A DNA stretch of 16,159 bases from Limnohabitans sp. Rim8 (GCA_945877725.1 CAMDXR010000030.1:1-16159); one strand, 5' to 3'; positions 6,756 through 14,358 are shown, numbered from the stretch's first letter. Translations and numbers: made by a program. Notes: a model not told the origin generated them from the letters alone.

Positions 6756-7148
6756 ATGACCTTTCAAGCCCAGACCCTCAAGGTCGACCCTTGCTGCTGC
6801 CCTCTGTGCGGGCAGCCCAACGCTTGCGCCATGGCCGCACCTGTATCTGAAACAGTGGCCGCAACTGTGGCCGAAACTGGAGCCAAAACTGGGGCGGCAT
6901 CCGGGGCAACATCCGTGCTCGTAATCGGGGCCGCGTCCATACCCGCACCCTTGCCCGCAGACCGTGCCGAGAGTGTTGTGGCGGCTGAACCGTGTTGGTG
7001 CACTCGTGTGCACTTCAGCGCCGATTTGCTGAATCAGGTGCCTCAAACGGCGCGCAACCGAGCCTGCATTTGCGCGGCTTGTGTGGCCGCTTCGCAAGAT
7101 AAATCAGAAGCGCAATCCAAAGGCACACCCCAAGGCGAGGGCGCATGA
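6756..7148 (+). CDS. Cysteine-rich CWC-type protein with repeat-built linker
   Basis: A 130-aa protein of the Cys-rich CWC type, small proteobacterial proteins that probably bind a metal through cysteines; role unknown. Cysteines are Cys13, 14, 15, 18 and 24 (CCCPLCGQPNAC), Cys80 and 82 (the CWC motif) and Cys104, 106 and 109 (ACICAAC); 'LLNQVPQTARNRACIC' is typical of the C-terminal half. Family members as I recall them are about 70-90 aa, with the two halves separated by roughly 10 residues; here residues 26-78 are an Ala/Thr-rich linker. Its core, residues 33-52, consists of five tandem four-residue units (TVAA, TVAE, TGAK, TGAA, SGAT). No Shine-Dalgarno precedes the ATG. The stop overlaps the next start in ATGA (7145-7148), so translation of the transporter is probably coupled to it. 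Confidence 0.8.
   Translation: MTFQAQTLKVDPCCCPLCGQPNACAMAAPVSETVAATVAETGAKTGAASGATSVLVIGAASIPAPLPADRAESVVAAEPCWCTRVHFSADLLNQVPQTARNRACICAACVAASQDKSEAQSKGTPQGEGA
6852..6911 (+). repeat. Five-unit 12-bp tandem repeat inside the CWC gene
   Basis: Units ACAGTGGCCGCA, ACTGTGGCCGAA, ACTGGAGCCAAA, ACTGGGGCGGCA and TCCGGGGCAACA encode the TVAA-like tetrapeptides. Because the period is a multiple of three, copy-number change would keep the frame. The units have diverged, so it is not a fresh microsatellite. Confidence 0.75.
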
Positions 7149-8680
7149 CCCCAGCGCAAGGCCCGCACAGTTTGCAAGCGCTCAGGGCGCGTTATGGCGA
7201 GCGCCACCGTTGGTTGTTGCTGTTGTCGGTCATGCTGGGTTCTATGGCGGCTGTCATGTCGTCGACCATCATGAACGTGGGCATCCCCGACATGAGTCTG
7301 CACTTCACGCTAGGCCAAAGCCGGGTGCAGTGGGTCACCTCGGGCTTCATGGTCGCCATGACGGTGTCCATGCTGACCACCCCGTGGTTGCTGGCCCGCT
7401 ATGGCTATCGACGGGTTTACGAGGTGTGCATGTGGCTGCTGTTGGGGGGCGGTATGGCGGGCGGTTTTGCCAACGATTTCCCACTCGTTTTGGCCGCGCG
7501 CGTGGCTGAAGGGCTGGCGGCAGGCGTGGTGCAACCCATTCCTGCCATCATTATTTTGCGTGCCTTTGCCCCTGAAGAGCAGGGGCGAGCCAGTGGGTTG
7601 TTTGGCATGGGGGTGGTGTTGGCGCCCGCCATCGGGCCCAGCATTGGCGGGGTGTTGGTCGATGTGTTTGGCTGGCGCTCGATATTTTTCATGGTGGTGC
7701 CCCTGGCCTTGGTGGCCCTGTGGTTGTCGCGGCGTTATGTGCCCACTTCGGCCCCCGGGGGCGTGCAGGCCGATGCCGACAGCCCTGGGCTGGACTGGAT
7801 CGGATTGGCGCTGGCCAGTGCATCCACCCTGATGCTGTTGAATGGTCTGGTGCAGCTGCGCAGTGCAGATGACACTGCGGCCATGGTGTTGTTGGTGCTG
7901 GCCGCGTTGGGCATGGCCGTGTTCATGGCTTGGCAGCGGCATTTGTTGCAGCCGCGTAAAAGGCGTTTGCGTCGGGGGCCCGGCGGCCAGCGTTCGCGCG
8001 AAATTCGGCGTAGCCCGCTCATGAACTTGCAAGTCTTTGCTGACCACAACTTTGCCATGGGGGCACTGGTGTCCTTTACTTATGGCATTGCCTTGTTTGG
8101 CTCCACTTATTTGCTGCCGGTTTACATGCAAATGGGCTTGGGTTTGTCAGCCTCTTACATTGGTGTGGCTTTGTTGCCTGCGGGCATTTTGTTGGCCGTG
8201 ACCATCGCGGTGGTCGGGCGCTTGTCCAACCGCTTAGCACCGGGCCAATGGGTCAGCTGGGGGCTGGTGTTGCTGGCGCTTTCGTTTGCGCTCATGCCCT
8301 TGGTGCACCCGGCCTCTGGTTTGGCATTGTTGTGGATTTTGGTGATTTTGGGGCGCATTGGACTGGGTTTCATCTTGCCCTCGCTCAACCTGGGGGCCTT
8401 GCGCGGTTTGTCCAAAGACTTGATTCCGCAAGCCTCCAGCGTGATTGGTTTTGTGCGCATGCTGGGTGGCGCGGCGGGCGTGAGCATTTGCGCCATCGTG
8501 TTGGAGTGGCGGCTGGCGGTGCATGCTGCGACGGCGCAAGTTACTTCACCTGCCGCCGTGCCAGGGGCAGATTTGCGTGCGTTTAACGAAACCTTTGTAT
8601 TTTTGGCCACCATGACCGCGTTGTCTTTGCTGGCCGCCTGGAAAATGGGCGAGGCCCCAACGACACACCCGAAAGCCTGA
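7145..8680 (+). CDS. MFS transporter, DHA2 (EmrB/QacA-like) drug:H+ antiporter family
   Basis: A 511-aa inner-membrane transporter, the right size for the 14-helix DHA2 branch. The first helix starts near residue 23 after a cytosolic N terminus. 'TIMNVGIPDM' matches the helix 1 'T.VNVALP' motif, 'LLARYGYRRVY' is the loop 2-3 motif A, and 'GRASGLFGMGVVLAPAIGPSIGGVLVD' region contains the antiporter motif C (GPxxGG). The family exports lipophilic drugs, dyes or metabolites using the proton gradient; the substrate is not predictable. A strongly basic stretch at residues 271-289 lies in the loop before 'SPLMNLQVFADHNFAMG'. No EmrA-type adaptor or TetR/MarR regulator is adjacent. The start overlaps the CWC stop (ATGA), and the stop is 3 nt before the amidotransferase, so the three are likely one transcript. 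Confidence 0.93.
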   Translation: MTPAQGPHSLQALRARYGERHRWLLLLSVMLGSMAAVMSSTIMNVGIPDMSLHFTLGQSRVQWVTSGFMVAMTVSMLTTPWLLARYGYRRVYEVCMWLLLGGGMAGGFANDFPLVLAARVAEGLAAGVVQPIPAIIILRAFAPEEQGRASGLFGMGVVLAPAIGPSIGGVLVDVFGWRSIFFMVVPLALVALWLSRRYVPTSAPGGVQADADSPGLDWIGLALASASTLMLLNGLVQLRSADDTAAMVLLVLAALGMAVFMAWQRHLLQPRKRRLRRGPGGQRSREIRRSPLMNLQVFADHNFAMGALVSFTYGIALFGSTYLLPVYMQMGLGLSASYIGVALLPAGILLAVTIAVVGRLSNRLAPGQWVSWGLVLLALSFALMPLVHPASGLALLWILVILGRIGLGFILPSLNLGALRGLSKDLIPQASSVIGFVRMLGGAAGVSICAIVLEWRLAVHAATAQVTSPAAVPGADLRAFNETFVFLATMTALSLLAAWKMGEAPTTHPKA

Positions 8681-8683
8681 ACC

Positions 8684-9448
8684 ATGTGTCAACTGCTCGG
8701 CATGAACTGCAACACCCCCACCGATGTGACCTTCAGTTTCAGCGGTTTTGCCCAGCGCGGTGGCATCACCGACCACCACGCTGACGGCTGGGGCATTGCC
8801 TTTTTTGAAGGGCAGGGCGTGCGCCACTTTGTGGACCACCAAAGCGCCAGCAGCTCCCCCGTGGCGGAGCTGATTCGCCGTTACCCGATCAAAAGCCGCA
8901 ACGTGATTGCGCACATCCGCAAAGCCACTCAGGGCGAAGTGAGCCTGGAAAACTGCCACCCCTTTGTGCGCGAACTTTGGGGCCGCTATTGGGTGTTTGC
9001 GCACAACGGCAACTTGGTAGATTTTGCGCCCCGCCTGCACGGCAGCTTCAAGCCCGTGGGGCAGACCGACAGTGAGCACGCGTTTTGCTGGCTCATGCAA
9101 GAGCTGGCCAAGTCGCACGCCAGTGTGCCCAGCGTGCAAGAGTTGTCCCTGACCTTGCGCGAACTGGTGCCGCAAATTGCCCGTTTTGGCACCTTCAACT
9201 TCATGCTGTCCAACGGGCAGGCCCTGTGGGCGCATGCCAGCACCCACCTGCACTATGTGTTGCGCCAACACCCGTTCACCCAAGCCACCTTGAGCGACGA
9301 AGACCTGAGCGTTGACTTTGCCAACCTCACAGGCGTAACCGACCGAGTGGCCGTGGTGGTGACCGAACCCCTGACCAAAGACGAACCCTGGACAGCCTTC
9401 CAGCCTGGCCGAGTGCACACGTTTGTAGACGGCAATTTGGCGAATTGA
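8684..9448 (+). CDS. Class II glutamine amidotransferase domain protein (YafJ-like)
   Basis: A 254-aa stand-alone N-terminal-nucleophile amidotransferase. Removal of Met1 exposes Cys2 (MCQLLGM), the catalytic residue. Other class II landmarks are HADGWG (32-37), 'AHIRKAT' (76-82) with the Arg that holds glutamine, 'NCHPF' (90-94) and 'AHNGNL' (106-111). It has no synthetase domain, as in YafJ and the ergothioneine hydrolase EgtC. It may act with a separate partner or as a gamma-glutamyl hydrolase; the reaction is not known. ATG 8684 follows the transporter stop by 3 nt with only a weak GAAAG ribosome site, which suggests coupling. No ergothioneine genes are in the window, so EgtC is not supported. 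Confidence 0.9.
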   Translation: MCQLLGMNCNTPTDVTFSFSGFAQRGGITDHHADGWGIAFFEGQGVRHFVDHQSASSSPVAELIRRYPIKSRNVIAHIRKATQGEVSLENCHPFVRELWGRYWVFAHNGNLVDFAPRLHGSFKPVGQTDSEHAFCWLMQELAKSHASVPSVQELSLTLRELVPQIARFGTFNFMLSNGQALWAHASTHLHYVLRQHPFTQATLSDEDLSVDFANLTGVTDRVAVVVTEPLTKDEPWTAFQPGRVHTFVDGNLAN

Positions 9449-9478
9449 CAGTGCACGACTGTCATCGCAATGGATGAC
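9446..9478. terminator. Overlapping hairpins in the convergent gap
   Basis: TGACAGT (9446-9452, including the amidotransferase stop) pairs with ACTGTCA (9458-9464). An alternative hairpin uses GTCATC (9461-9466) with GATGAC (9473-9478), so the two exclude each other. They lie between convergent genes, where a bidirectional terminator would be expected, but no T run follows directly. The rest of the gap to 9548 shows nothing clear. Confidence 0.35.
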
Positions 9479-9548
9479 ATTCAGTGCAATCCATGGCAGT
9501 TGACGCGATGCATGGCAAAAAGGGCCGGGTAGGACAGAGGGGCTGTTC

Positions 9549-10583
9549 TTAGCTTGCGCTGATTTGGCGTTCTCGGGCCATGGTCATGGCGGTGTCATCG
9601 ATCATGTCTTCTTGGCCGCCGACCATGCCTTTGCGGCCCATCTCCACCAGAATATCGCGGGCAGGCACGCCGTATTTCACGGCGGCGCGTTTAGCAAACA
9701 GCAAGAACGAGCCGTACACACCGGCATAGCCCATCGTCAGGGCGTCGCGGTCAATGCGAATCGGGAAGTCCATCATGGGCACCACCAGGTCTTCGGCGAC
9801 ATCGGTGATTTTGGCGACATCCACACCCGTCTCAACGCCCATCAGGGTGAGCACTGCAACCAGCACTTCCATGGGGGTGTTGCCTGCGCCTGCGCCCAGA
9901 CCGGCGGCAGCCGCATCAATGCGGGTGGCACCGACTTCAATGGCGGCAATTGAGTTGGCCACGCCCATGGCCAGGTTGTGGTGGCCATGAAAACCCAGTT
10001 CGGTTTCGGGCTTGAGCGCATCACGCAGCGCACCCACACGAGACTTCACGCCCTCGGGCAGCAAGTGCCCGGCGGAGTCGGTGATATAGATGCAGTTGGC
10101 GCCGTAACTTTCCATCAGCTTGGCTTGCTTGAGCAAGCCTTCCGGGCTGTTCATGTGCGCCATCATCAAAAAGCCGACGGTGTCCATATTCAGTTCTCGT
10201 GCCATGCCGATGTGCTGCTCCGAGACATCGGCTTCGGTGCAGTGGGTGGCCACGCGTATGGTGTTGACGCCCAGGCTTTGCGCCATTTTCAGGTGGTCTA
10301 CCGTGCCAATGCCCGGAATCAGCAGGGCAGAGACTTTGGCCTGTTTCATTAAGGGGATGACGGCATTGAGGTAGTCCTCGTCGCTGTGCGCTGGAAAGCC
10401 GTAGTTGACCGAACTGCCTCCTAGGCCATCGCCGTGTGTGACTTCAATCAAGGGCACGCCCGCAGCATCGAGGCCGCTGGCAATGGTGGTCATTTGTGCC
10501 AGCGTCATCAGGTGACGCTTGGGGTGCATGCCGTCGCGCAGCGTCATGTCGTGGACGGTTACTTTTTTGCCTTGTAAGCTCAT
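9549..10583 (-). CDS. mhpE: 4-hydroxy-2-oxovalerate aldolase
   Basis: Cleaves 4-hydroxy-2-oxovalerate (or a longer homologue) to pyruvate and an aldehyde; a cytosolic Mn/Mg-dependent class II aldolase also called DmpG, BphI or HsaF. The 344-aa product is the normal size. By analogy to DmpG, the active site has Arg16, Asp17 and His20 (TLRDGMH) and metal ligands His199 and His201 (FHGHH), with Asp17. The start is the ATG at 10583 on the minus strand, preceded by AAGGA with an 8-nt spacer; the frame stays open far upstream but that part overlaps the dehydrogenase gene antiparallel to its own reading frame and is not real. It is the last gene of the minus arm, 20 nt after the acetaldehyde dehydrogenase, with which this family forms a channelling complex. 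Confidence 0.96.
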   Translation of the reverse strand: MSLQGKKVTVHDMTLRDGMHPKRHLMTLAQMTTIASGLDAAGVPLIEVTHGDGLGGSSVNYGFPAHSDEDYLNAVIPLMKQAKVSALLIPGIGTVDHLKMAQSLGVNTIRVATHCTEADVSEQHIGMARELNMDTVGFLMMAHMNSPEGLLKQAKLMESYGANCIYITDSAGHLLPEGVKSRVGALRDALKPETELGFHGHHNLAMGVANSIAAIEVGATRIDAAAAGLGAGAGNTPMEVLVAVLTLMGVETGVDVAKITDVAEDLVVPMMDFPIRIDRDALTMGYAGVYGSFLLFAKRAAVKYGVPARDILVEMGRKGMVGGQEDMIDDTAMTMARERQISAS

Positions 10584-10603
10584 GGGTTCAATCCTTGGGG
10601 AGT

Positions 10604-11551
10604 TCAGGCGCTGACCAAGTCGGCCGCTGAGTGGTCGGGCGTGGGGCGCAAAACGAGTCGGCCCGCAATGATTTCTTCGGCAAACATCTCGGCCGTGCGC
10701 GCGGCGGCGGCGGTCATGATGTCCAGGTTGCCTGCAAATTTGGGCAGGTAGTCGCCCAGCCCTTCCACTTCCAGATAAACAGAGACACGGTTGCCATCGA
10801 ACATGGGGCCGTTCACCAGTTTGTAGCCGGGCACGTACTTTTGCACCTCGGCAATCATCTGGTGAATAGAGGCGGTAATGGCGGCTTGGTCGGGTGTGGT
10901 TTCGGTCAGGCAATGCACGGTGTCGCGCATGATCAGCGCCGGTTCGGCCGGGTTAATGATGATGATGGCCTTGCCCTTTTTGGCCCCCCCGATTTGCTCC
11001 ACCGCACCGGCGGTGGTGCGGGTGAATTCGTCGATGTTTTTGCGGGTGCCAGGTCCCACAGAGCGGCTGGCCACCGTGGCCACAATTTCGCCATAGCTCA
11101 CTGGCTGTACCCGGCTCACTGCGGCCACCATGGGGATGGTCGCCTGGCCACCGCAGGTCACCATGTTCACGTTCATGGCACCTTGGCCCATGTGCGATAT
11201 CAGGTTGACTGGCGGCACGCAATAAGGGCCAATGGCCGCGGGGGTGAGGTCGATCATCAGCACACCCAGCGCGTTGAGCTTGCGGCTGTTTTCGGCATGC
11301 ACATAGGCGCTGGTGGCGTCAAAGGCAATCTGCACGCCATCGGCCAACACATGGGGCAACAAACCGTCCACACCTTCGGCGGTGGTCTTGATGCCCATTT
11401 CTTGTGCACGTTTCAGGCCATCGGATTCTGGGTCGATGCCGACCATCCAGACGGGTTCCAGCACGGAGCTGCGTTGAAGTTTGGCCAGCAGGTCGGTGCC
11501 GATATTGCCCGGCCCGATCAGGGCGCATTTAATTTTTTTGGAGTTGGACAT
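10604..11551 (-). CDS. mhpF: Acetaldehyde dehydrogenase (acylating)
   Basis: Oxidises acetaldehyde (or propanal) with NAD and CoA to the acyl-CoA; partner of the aldolase (DmpF, BphJ, HsaG). The product is 315 aa, the usual length. The Rossmann motif is GPGNIGTD (residues 13-20), and the thioester-forming cysteine is Cys133 in MVTCGGQATIPM. The start is ATG at 11551 on the minus strand; an in-frame TTG at 11560 would add three residues, and neither has a good Shine-Dalgarno. The stop of the hydratase gene lies 10 nt upstream, so translational coupling is likely. The final domain ends in the family-like 'EEIIAGRLVLRP'. Function is well supported; the length of aldehyde accepted is unknown. Confidence 0.96.
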   Translation of the reverse strand: MSNSKKIKCALIGPGNIGTDLLAKLQRSSVLEPVWMVGIDPESDGLKRAQEMGIKTTAEGVDGLLPHVLADGVQIAFDATSAYVHAENSRKLNALGVLMIDLTPAAIGPYCVPPVNLISHMGQGAMNVNMVTCGGQATIPMVAAVSRVQPVSYGEIVATVASRSVGPGTRKNIDEFTRTTAGAVEQIGGAKKGKAIIIINPAEPALIMRDTVHCLTETTPDQAAITASIHQMIAEVQKYVPGYKLVNGPMFDGNRVSVYLEVEGLGDYLPKFAGNLDIMTAAAARTAEMFAEEIIAGRLVLRPTPDHSAADLVSA

Positions 11552-11561
11552 GGTTGTCAAT

Positions 11562-12353
11562 TTATTCTGAAAAAGTGACCGAGCAATCGCCCAGACCTTC
11601 GATGTGCATAGAAAAACGGTCGCCCGCCACAGCGGGAACCAGTGGGGCCAGCGAACCCGACAAAATCAACTCGCCCGCCTTGAAAGGAATGCCGAACGCG
11701 CCCAAAGTGTTAGCCAACCAGGCCACCGCCTCGGCGGGGTGCCCTTGCACTGCGCTGCCCAGACCCGAGCCAGCGGGGGCATCGTTTTTTGACATTTGCA
11801 TGGCAGCAGCGGCCAGGTCCAAGGCGCGGGGGTCGGTGTGGCGGGTGCCCACCACAAACACACCGCAAGAGGCGTTGTCGGCCACGGTGTCCTGAATTTT
11901 GATCTGCCATTTGTCAATGCGCGAATCGACGATCTCAAAGCACGGGGCCACCCATTCGGTGGCGGCCAGTACGTCTTCGCGCGTGACGCCCGGGCCTTGC
12001 AGGTCCGACTTGAGCATGAAGGCGATTTCGCCCTCGGCGCGTGGCTGAATCAGGCCCGACGCTTTCAGCGACACGGTGGTCCCGTCGGCCACTTGCATGG
12101 CATCGGTCAAAAAGCCGAAGTCGGGCTGGAACACGCCCAGCATGTCTTGCACTGGCTTGGAGGTGACGCCGATCTTTTTGCCAATCAGTTTTTCTCCAGA
12201 GGCCAAGCGGCGGTCTAAAAATCGCAAAGAAATGGCGTAGGCATCGTCCACCGTGATGTCGGCGTAACGCGTGGTCAGGGGTGTCAGGGTGCGGCGCTCG
12301 CTCAGGGCGTCAAAAAGTTCGTCGCCCAGTTGGCGAATCAGTGCGGTATCCAT
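11562..12353 (-). CDS. mhpD: 2-hydroxypenta-2,4-dienoate (2-keto-4-pentenoate) hydratase
   Basis: Adds water to 2-hydroxypenta-2,4-dienoate, giving 4-hydroxy-2-oxovalerate. It belongs to the fumarylacetoacetate hydrolase-related hydratase/decarboxylase group (MhpD, DmpE, BphH, HsaE) and has the expected 263 aa. Metal-binding acids are Glu107 and Glu109 (EGEIAF) and Glu140 (FEIVDSRI); 'GKKIGVTS' (58-65) and 'FGFLTD' (79-84) are family motifs. The ATG at 12353 is preceded by AAAGG with a 7-nt spacer, inside the end of the hydrolase gene; the gap is 3 nt. The main alternative, 4-oxalocrotonate decarboxylase, has the same fold, but no tautomerase or semialdehyde dehydrogenase gene is present and a ring-cleavage hydrolase is adjacent, which favours hydratase. 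Confidence 0.88.
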   Translation of the reverse strand: MDTALIRQLGDELFDALSERRTLTPLTTRYADITVDDAYAISLRFLDRRLASGEKLIGKKIGVTSKPVQDMLGVFQPDFGFLTDAMQVADGTTVSLKASGLIQPRAEGEIAFMLKSDLQGPGVTREDVLAATEWVAPCFEIVDSRIDKWQIKIQDTVADNASCGVFVVGTRHTDPRALDLAAAAMQMSKNDAPAGSGLGSAVQGHPAEAVAWLANTLGAFGIPFKAGELILSGSLAPLVPAVAGDRFSMHIEGLGDCSVTFSE

Positions 12354-12356
12354 GGC

Positions 12357-13199
12357 TTAGCCTTTCTGCAAAAAGTCAATGCAACTGCGGTTGAACAAGT
12401 CGCGGTGTTCCACCTGCACCCAATGGCCGCAACGGTTCACCAACACCATGCGCGCTTGGGGGCAGTTTTCCATCAGTTTGGTGGTGCCACTGACCGGGTT
12501 GAACAAGTCGTTCACGCCCCAGAAACCAAACACCGGGCACTGCAGTTCATGCAGGCGGGTGGTCATGTTGGGCACTTTCAGGATGGATCGGGCGGCCTGC
12601 GTTTGGGTGGCGGCAATGGGTGCGCGTTCGTTGATGATTTCGTCTGACAGCAAACTAGGGTCGAACAATTGCATGGTCATGACGGCACGCATCGCCTCGG
12701 CCCCTGTTTTGCCCGACTTGTAGATTTCAAACATGTTGGCAATGCCGGGCATGGCCAGGTAGGTGTCCAGGTCTTCCACGCCCCCGGGGGCCATCAAAAT
12801 CAAACGGCTGACATCTTCCGGGTAGGCCAGTGCGTAACCCAGTGCCACGGCACCCCCCAATGAGTTGCCCAGCAAAGTGACTTTTTTAAGCCCCAGGCCA
12901 TCCACCAAACCCTTTACCCCATGAATGAAAAAGTCGAGGTCGTACTGCGGTAAATCGGCCTTGCTGGACAGCCCGTAGCCCAGCAGGTCGGGTACCAAGG
13001 TGCGGTAACCCGCTTGGGCAAATACTGGGTAGTTACCCTTGAAGTTGCTGTACCCGCTGGCACCGCCGCCTGCGCCGTGTAAAAAGATGACCACTTCGCC
13101 TTCACCCATGTCGTGGTAGTGCACACGCTGGGGTAAACCCTGAATTGGGGCGATGTCGATGTAATGGCCTTCGGGGATGGAGTAGGTCTGTTGTGGCAT
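12357..13199 (-). CDS. Meta-cleavage product C-C bond hydrolase (MhpC/BphD/HsaD-like)
   Basis: A 280-aa cytosolic alpha/beta hydrolase that most likely splits a vinylogous 1,5-diketone from extradiol ring cleavage into a carboxylic acid and 2-hydroxypenta-2,4-dienoate, the substrate of the next gene. Triad: Ser113 in GNSLGG, Asp231 in 'WGVNDLFNP' and His259 in 'RCGHWVQVEH'; the 'HGAGGGASGYSNF' loop (41-53) is typical of the family oxyanion region. The start chosen is ATG at 13199; a TTG three codons upstream is possible, and neither has a clear ribosome site. Size fits MhpC, BphD and HsaD (280-290 aa). The residues that set acid-side-chain preference cannot be read here, so the specific substrate and symbol are left open. 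Confidence 0.88.
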   Translation of the reverse strand: MPQQTYSIPEGHYIDIAPIQGLPQRVHYHDMGEGEVVIFLHGAGGGASGYSNFKGNYPVFAQAGYRTLVPDLLGYGLSSKADLPQYDLDFFIHGVKGLVDGLGLKKVTLLGNSLGGAVALGYALAYPEDVSRLILMAPGGVEDLDTYLAMPGIANMFEIYKSGKTGAEAMRAVMTMQLFDPSLLSDEIINERAPIAATQTQAARSILKVPNMTTRLHELQCPVFGFWGVNDLFNPVSGTTKLMENCPQARMVLVNRCGHWVQVEHRDLFNRSCIDFLQKG

Positions 13200-13247
13200 G
13201 AAAAACAATCAAAAAAGAGGTGAAACCGGCGCAAAGCCGATGACGGG

Positions 13248-14243
13248 TCAGGCGGTGTCGCTTGTGTCGGGCGCTTGCCAGAGCTTGGGCAAGCCCGGGT
13301 CGGTGGCCAAAATGGCTTGTTTCAGCAAGTTGCGCAGCGCCGCCGATTCCAGTTCGCCCATGCGGTTGACCAGATCGGCCTCAACCGCCTTGGCGGCTGC
13401 CAGCACATGCAAAATTGCATCGCTGCCCGCAGGGCTCAGGCGCAAAAACGTGGGGGTACCGGGCTGCTCCAAAAGCAGGCCGCGTTGCACCATCGATTGC
13501 AAAGCCCCCGAGGCCAAGTCAACGCCGGTGTAGGCAATGTGGGCGGCAATTTCTTCGGTCGCCAAGGGCTGGCGCACGCTTAACAGCGAGAGCACAAAGA
13601 AGTCGGTGTCCGACAACTTTCGCTGTTGCAGCGTGCCCCGCAAGCCATGCACAAACTGGAAATGGGCGCGGCCAAACAGGTAACCCAGCAGGTTTTCAGA
13701 ATACAAAGCCCCCTCGATGTTGGCCTGCGCTTCGGTGGAAACCGGCCCCGCCTTGCGGGCCGCCAAGGCATAACCGCCTGTGACATAGAGCAGTGGGGGC
13801 AGCGTGCTGCTGTCGTACTGCACCACTTCTCCCACAAAAATCGTGTGATCACCCCCTTCGTATTGGAACGCGGTGCGGCACTGAAAACGTGCGCTGCAGC
13901 CGGTTAGCAGGGGGGCATTGCTGACCGATTTGTCCAGTGGCAGACCTGCAAATTTGTCCTCGCCCGAGCGGGCAAATCGGTTGGACAAAGCCTCTTGTTC
14001 GTTCGACAGGATGTGCACGTTCCAGTGTTTTGTAGCAATGAAAACAGGCAAGCTGCGGGCATTGTTGGCCAGGCTCCAGAGCACCATGGGCGGTTCCAGA
14101 GAGACCGAATTGAAGCTGTTGGCGGTCACGCCAACCTGAGTGCCGTCTTCAGAGCAAGCCGTGACGATGGTGACGCCCGTAGCGAACATGCCCAGTGCGC
14201 GGCGAAAGTCTTTCGGGTCGAATGGCGGGGCAAGTTGGTCCAT
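13248..14243 (-). CDS. Flavin reductase fused to a MarR-like domain (two-component monooxygenase reductase)
   Basis: A 331-aa protein of two parts. Residues about 10-165 are an NAD(P)H:flavin reductase of the HpaC/HsaB type: 'RRALGMFATGVTIVTA' (14-29), 'GVTANSFNSVSLEPP' (38-52) and GDHT (131-134). Residues about 185-315 look like a MarR-family winged-helix domain ('LSDTDFFVLSLLS', 'LATEEIAAHI', 'MVQRGLLL', 'LRLSPAG'). The same arrangement is known in C1, the reductase of Acinetobacter p-hydroxyphenylacetate hydroxylase, where the MarR-like part binds the aromatic substrate and controls flavin reduction. It should supply reduced flavin to the oxygenase encoded divergently at 14488. The start at 14243 has AGGAG with a 6-nt spacer. 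Whether the MarR-like part also binds DNA is not shown. First gene of the minus arm; 48 nt precede the hydrolase. Confidence 0.92.
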   Translation of the reverse strand: MDQLAPPFDPKDFRRALGMFATGVTIVTACSEDGTQVGVTANSFNSVSLEPPMVLWSLANNARSLPVFIATKHWNVHILSNEQEALSNRFARSGEDKFAGLPLDKSVSNAPLLTGCSARFQCRTAFQYEGGDHTIFVGEVVQYDSSTLPPLLYVTGGYALAARKAGPVSTEAQANIEGALYSENLLGYLFGRAHFQFVHGLRGTLQQRKLSDTDFFVLSLLSVRQPLATEEIAAHIAYTGVDLASGALQSMVQRGLLLEQPGTPTFLRLSPAGSDAILHVLAAAKAVEADLVNRMGELESAALRNLLKQAILATDPGLPKLWQAPDTSDTA

Positions 14244-14348
14244 GGGGGCTCCTGATGCACGGCCCTACAGATTGCCAAGTGCCTTGCCGTTTTGAATCCC
14301 TCACACGGACTAGATCCTTCTTTTCAGGGTCGCCTGCCGTTGGCCCGC

Positions 14349-14358
14349 TGCAGCTGCA
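14349..14358. promoter_or_regulatory. Palindrome TGCAGCTGCA in the divergent control region
   Basis: A perfect 10-bp palindrome near the middle of the 244-nt region between the two catabolic arms, about 100 nt from each start codon. Its place suits an operator shared by both arms, but GC-rich palindromes of this size arise by chance. No regulator gene is present in the window apart from the MarR-like domain of the reductase. Confidence 0.25.

Noticed and set aside
7310..8131. Minus-strand frame of 273 codons within the MFS gene
   Set aside because: Gln/His-rich antisense shadow of a clear transporter gene, no domain.
8546..9418. Minus-strand frame of 290 codons opposite the amidotransferase gene
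   Set aside because: Antisense to a gene with a full set of class II motifs and spanning two real genes; no domain or ribosome site.
10584..10913. Upstream in-frame extension of the aldolase gene
   Set aside because: It would overlap the end of the dehydrogenase gene on the same strand in another frame and has no aldolase similarity; a good ribosome site precedes the internal ATG at 10583.
10631..11578. A 315-codon + strand frame opposite the acetaldehyde dehydrogenase gene
   Set aside because: It is a mirror of a well-supported gene with all catalytic motifs, has no domain of its own, and shows the same His/Gly-rich shadow composition.
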